Assembly: GCA_035222895.1 (NCBI GenBank) | Contig: JAVYIG010007462.1 | Location: 1-64,000, forward strand | DNA from: Strongylocentrotus droebachiensis | Taxonomy: Eukaryota; Echinodermata; Echinoidea; Camarodonta; Strongylocentrotidae | Length of the DNA: 64,000 bases | Direction of reading: 5' to 3' | Part shown: piece after piece, positions 59,431 through 64,000 of the stretch | Layout: every line of letters begins with the position of its first letter | How positions within the stretch are numbered: position 1 is the stretch's first letter | The notes under the pieces: model-generated | What the model saw: only the letters and a program-made list of their open reading frames with translations | The model's database searches: none | Told to the model about the DNA's origin: nothing | Position numbers and translations under genes: made by a program

Positions 59431-60797
59431 AACTTTCACCTGTCATTAATTGTCAATATATATTTCATCATCCTCATTCGTGTGTTTACTATTCTCTCTA
59501 GTCTGTCTGCCTTCCTGACAATATCTAACTGTCTAGCCATCTTACCCTAAAGTACAGTATCTCAGTTACTCATTAAAAATATTTGGTTTCACATTTTTAT
59601 CAAAATTAAATCAAAGTAATTAAATTTTAATTTTTAATTCAATATTCTAGTACAATTGTGCACTCTGAAAGTTTACAGAAGACTACATTTGCCTCGCTGA
59701 ATGTAAGGCTAGACCATTTTTCAATCATCCCCAAACAGTGAAGCAGTAGACCTGTCATTCAGAGAGCCATGAATCACTGTAAACAAGATTAATTCATGAG
59801 GATGAGCCTGAGGAGGGCATCTTTCTGCATCACTCCATTTGGATGAATTATGATGAGTAGAATGAGTGCATGTGTGCTACAACCAAATTGATTCTGCTGC
59901 CCCAGCCATTCCACCTGTAAGTGCCACTGCTGCAACTGTGCAAGAATAACCTATGGAAGTTTCACAGATTGTTTTACTTTTTGATCCATTTTCAAAACAC
60001 AAATCCCTATGATTTGACAAGTACAATTTTCAGGGGCCACAGCAATTGGGTGGGGGAGCTGGGGGCTACAATCCCCTTTATATTTTTCATAGATATTCTG
60101 TACAATAATTTGGCATTGCAATAGGACATTTGTTCATGTGCAGATTGTGCTCTCTTACCCAACTTTCAAAAATGCTCTCGATTCTTGGGCTACTGATTTG
60201 TTCCCAAACAGCTGCCTTTAGGTTTCATGCATTGGCCTGACACTGGAATTTCTATCCTAACCAGGAGTATAAATTTCAAATAAAATTACCCCTTATAGTT
60301 TTTGTCCAACTTGTGAAGGAAATAGATTAAAATAAACTACACTGACAGCAGTCCAGAAAGGGTAGTATATCTTGTTCTTTATCGATTAAAATCAAAGAAA
60401 TCTGAAGAAAGTCTTTGTTATGGCGAAAAGTCGATTCTAAAACCATTCTAGTTAGGCTAAAAAAGCACAATGGTCATCCACATACAGTACACCACATGAT
60501 TGGATAATCCCTTTCCCATTTCTAAACCAAAATGCACAACTCATTTCAGTGATGCACTTCTGTCCTTCAAGACGAATTAAAAGAATGTTCAATTCCCCCA
60601 TCATCCTCTTACACCCCTAACACTCTTACAAACTTACACATCGCTCTTCTTTTTAAATAACAAATAAAAAGCGCTTATCGATCAGATGATGAAACAAGGT
60701 TCAGCCTGTCAATCAGGATTCATAAAAATTGAGATACATGCGGCGGCCGTTCAGCTGGCCTCTAAGCTGTCACTTCACCCACTTACTACAGTGCCTG

Positions 60798-61157
60798 TAG
60801 GCCCGTCATCATCGGCTCGAGATTGCCAAGTAACCCGCTATTTAAATTCTCCCGATCACAAATTATCCAGCTAATTTGCGTCTTTATCAGCCCGCAGTTG
60901 CAATTAGCGGGATATTTGGTCGAGATAATCATCCCAAGATATCTTGAGCTAGTTTGCACAATATCCCGCTATTTGGCAAAATATCCCACTATTTGTCCGG
61001 TGCACTATGCGCAAACGCCGAGCAAAATATCTTGAGCTAATTTCTCGAGCTCAAGTCTAGAGCTGATGAAGAAGCGATTTGTAACTTCAGGCTTATTTCC
61101 CAAATCAGAAATAGTGTGCTATTTGGCAATCTCGAGCTGATGAAGACATACCTGTGA
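60798..61157. mobile_element. TIR element family M6, second copy
   Basis: TAGGCCCGTCATCATCGGCTC at the left edge region and GAGCTGATGAAGACATACC at the right. The body is full of CCCGCTATTT, GCTAATTTG and CTCGAG words in both orientations. Confidence 0.75.
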
Positions 61158-61737
61158 CAGTCATCTCAACGAGATCAAAAGAAGCAGCGGGCAAATAACA
61201 CTTGATGAGTGTTGAATATCTGAATAAAAATAGGGTCAGCTGAAGCAAGGACGATGTGCGACAGCATACGATTCACACCTTGCGCTGCAGGTATGAATAA
61301 TTAAAGTAAGAGAGGCACGTTCAGTTCTACCATCATGAATACAATGTCACCTGTACTGTCTACAATTACAAATGAGCACAGGTAGGACTAAGCAGTCACA
61401 CTTATTGGTAGTCAATACTCAATAAGTACAAGCTCAATAGGTACAAACTACAAGCTCTCATACCAATGGCATTGATCAGTAAAAGATATTGGTCCACTTC
61501 CAGCTGCTTTAAAGAAAAAGAAAAATTGTACTCAATGTTTTTGAGGGCTCCAAACCATTGCATCAAATGGTGTAAGAGTATTCCCAGAAGCAAATCAAAA
61601 TTGATACCAATTATTTATTAATTGATTGATTTTATGGACTTTATTTTATATAAGGTTTGCCAAATCATGGATTCTGATCGAAATGAGCGACCCATTTACG
61701 GTCATAATCAGTATATCTCTATCATCTCTTTGATACT

Positions 61738-61876
61738 GTAAAGCCAGACACTTTCGCATGAAAGAAACTTCTGTGAATTTAACCATTTACGCTTCAAAAA
61801 TACCTGCAATGAATCACAGCACAGAAGTTTTGCAATTCACTAAATGTTCATGTTCTCAAAATGTCTGGCTTTAATC
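61738..61876. mobile_element. Small foldback element, TAAAGCCAGACA ends
   Basis: TAAAGCCAGACACTTT and AAAATGTCTGGCTTTA are inverted, with inner AACTTCTGTG and CACAGAAGTT. Confidence 0.75.
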
Positions 61877-62722
61877 GTCTCAAATTCATCTTTACATACT
61901 TCAGGTAGAGCAGAGAAGCTGCTCCAACACACAATGAATGACTGCAGCCATTAACTTATCAAGAACACATCCATAATTGCACCTGTACCATCTCCTCTAT
62001 GCACCTGTCTGTCTCTCCCATTGGCTGTGAGTAGGGTCAGAGTACTTCAGGAGTACTTCAGACAAAGATTTCATTGATTTCATCTTCAAATCTACCATAG
62101 GTTTAAAGGGATTTCAGGCTCAACTCGATAGCTGGGAACACTGTCATCTCCCATTTGTCAGCTCCAGTCCTAAGGAAATGATATGGCTTTTAACGGCTAT
62201 CAAAATCATGCAAAAGATTTGATATTGCCCTCAACTTTCATTTGGGTACTTTTTCAGAGGTTCAAAATTCAATACAAGATGGAGGTCAAGTATAAACATA
62301 ATATTTGTAGGCCTTACTATAGTTACCTACCATTTAGCTAAAACATACAACAATATTTTCAAAGTTTGAGCAACTATACCAGTATATTTTTTCAAAAGAT
62401 TTGAAATAATAGTAAGATAACCAATTCAGAGCACTATGCTTTAATACTTAATAGCAATGAGTGCATGGCCACCTGGTACAGTATATCAATATCTCTTTTC
62501 AAAACATTCATATTTTAAAAGGTATTGAATTAAGAGTTTTAATCAACACAAGTTGATAATTTCTGTAATCTTTGAAGGCTTCCATGGTGAAATTTTGGCG
62601 AGGTTTGTGGTTACTTTAAGAGCTGGTTACACCTCATATTCTTTATCATTTTTATGTAGGGTACATAATTTTAGGTCAAACTACAGACAATATTCCATTA
62701 CAAAGCAGTGAGCAGTCACAGC

Positions 62723-63097
62723 TTAAAGGTAAAGACCAGTATTGGCAACGCCCCAATTTCAAAAAATGAAATGGAAGCTCTCATTACCAATCATGTGAAA
62801 GAATATGTTTTGACTAATACATGATGATAAAAAATTTGCCGGGAAACCGCCTACTAATTCATATATTTGGTAAATTTATTTCTCTCATGGTCTGGTGAGA
62901 GAGATAGGGTAGTCCCATATACATCTTTCTGTGTATAGTGCTTGTAACTTTACGAAGAATGGGCCAAATTTCTTATCATTTTGATGATTCCAGAACCTTG
63001 CAGATGCTAGATGCTAGATGATCAACCTTTTCTGATCGATTCCACAACGTTTCTTTCACAATGCAATCGCATGACCATTACTGGTCTTTACCTTTAA
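62723..63097. mobile_element. TTAA-bounded element of 375 bp (family M1), intact ends
   Basis: TTAAAGGTAAAGACCAGTA at the left and TACTGGTCTTTACCTTTAA at the right are perfect 19-bp inverted repeats. Related pieces at 1541, 30219 and 48488. Confidence 0.92.
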
Positions 63098-63830
63098 AAT
63101 GTTCAATCAAAACACATATTTCCAGACAGCAGCCTGTAATAACTCAAACACCCTCATTAACGGGTTGAACAAGTCCAAACCTTCACCTAAAGGTTGGTAG
63201 AAAACCTTGATAATGGATAAGTCTTCAAGCAGCTTTGAAGATGGAACCTTGACCAAAGACCAAGATCTCCAAAATCTTGCGGGTAGAAAGTTCTGTCATC
63301 AAAAGGTAATCTGACTTTGATACAATGATCCACGTTCCAAAATGTCACTTTTAATCCAGTCCTCACTGTTAAATCCTGCTCGAGATCAAGTTGTCCTCAT
63401 CCTTCTCTAAATCCTCTTGTCATATTCTTTCTTCATCTGACCTCATTCTATAGCGGTCGAGTGCTCACTCACTCCTCACTTTCTCTCTACTGACAAGCAG
63501 GCCTCGATAGTAACAGAGGTTCGGCCAAAATATTAACTGGATCCCCAGAGCTACCAGATCTCCCCCCAAATTACAAATTTAAACATGGTTCCTGTGCATT
63601 AAGATCCCTGAAATTGCACTCTGGACCTCCTGTCAAAAAATGGTTAGTGTGCAACACTGCCATTTATAGGAACAAACCAAGTACATGCCCCTCCCCCAAT
63701 CCTCTCTTGAGAAATGTAAATAAGATGTTGGGATCAAATGTAATAATTCCATTTTAATTTTTATCTAAATTTATTTTAGACTGCATTGATGGGCCTACAT
63801 TGAATAATAAAATGATAGAGTTACTACATG

Positions 63831-64000
63831 TAGGCGCGTCTTCATCATCTTGAGATTGCCAAATGGCCCGCTATTTGTGATTTGGGAAATAATCCCGAAG
63901 TTACAAATCGCGTCTTAATCAGCTCGAGATTCAACCTCGAAACTTGAAACTCGACCTTGAGAAATAAGCTCGAGATATTTTGCTCAGCGTTAGCGCATAG
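63831..64000. mobile_element. TIR element family M6, cut by the window end
   Basis: Begins TAGGCGCGTCTTCATCATC and TTGAGATTGCCAAATGGCCC, then CCGCTATTTGTGATTTGG. The right end lies outside the window. Confidence 0.7.

Noticed and set aside
1..64000. CRISPR arrays, operons, prophage or other bacterial systems
   Set aside because: Spliced animal genes, SINEs and MITEs show that this is animal nuclear DNA. The tandem repeats have no spacer-repeat structure of the CRISPR type.

Overview
This is animal nuclear DNA: genes split into many short exons with GT-AG introns, AT-rich introns packed with short inverted-repeat transposons, tRNA-derived SINEs and simple repeats, and no bacterial-style gene packing. 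The two proteins recognised (calpain-7 and an LYPD6-type Ly6 protein) are bilaterian families, and the repeat style fits a marine invertebrate deuterostome. An echinoderm such as a sea urchin is my best guess, but that is inference.

Two genes can be read with confidence and they converge tail to tail. Calpain-7 (CAPN7) runs on the plus strand from 11255 to 31836 in 20 coding exons whose phases all join. The 919-residue product has two MIT domains, a Pro/Gly linker, a papain-like calpain core with the Cys-His-Asn triad, and two C-terminal C2-like domains. An LYPD6/LYPD6B-like GPI-anchored Ly6/uPAR protein runs on the minus strand from 47523 to 37737 in four coding exons and encodes 187 residues. 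The roughly 5.9 kb between the two stop codons holds a SINE, MITEs, decayed copies of the calpain-7 last-exon tail and C/T-rich simple repeats.

Positions 1-11000, upstream of calpain-7, are almost wholly repetitive. They hold an 800-bp polypurine block, several inverted-repeat DNA elements, a tRNA-derived SINE, an inverted pair of minisatellite arrays (8.3-10.0 kb) and a six-copy tandem array with an inserted 35-bp palindrome (10.1-10.75 kb). A short promoter-like stretch with a YY1-type motif precedes the calpain-7 start. Positions 47.5-64 kb, upstream of the Ly6 gene's first coding exon, show no exon I can support. They hold MITEs, SINE pieces and microsatellites, and presumably include 5' UTR exons and regulatory DNA.

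The two genes do not obviously work in one pathway. Calpain-7 is a cytosolic ESCRT-associated protease, and LYPD6 proteins are cell-surface modulators of Wnt/LRP6 and nicotinic receptors. The most unusual material is in the mobile DNA. It includes a pair of inverted-repeat elements carrying a captured reverse-transcriptase fragment in two calpain-7 introns, a 1.18-kb foldback element with target-site duplication in intron 1, three TTAA-bounded MITE families, and a triplicated exon-1/splice-donor segment of the Ly6 gene set in CAT-repeat arrays.
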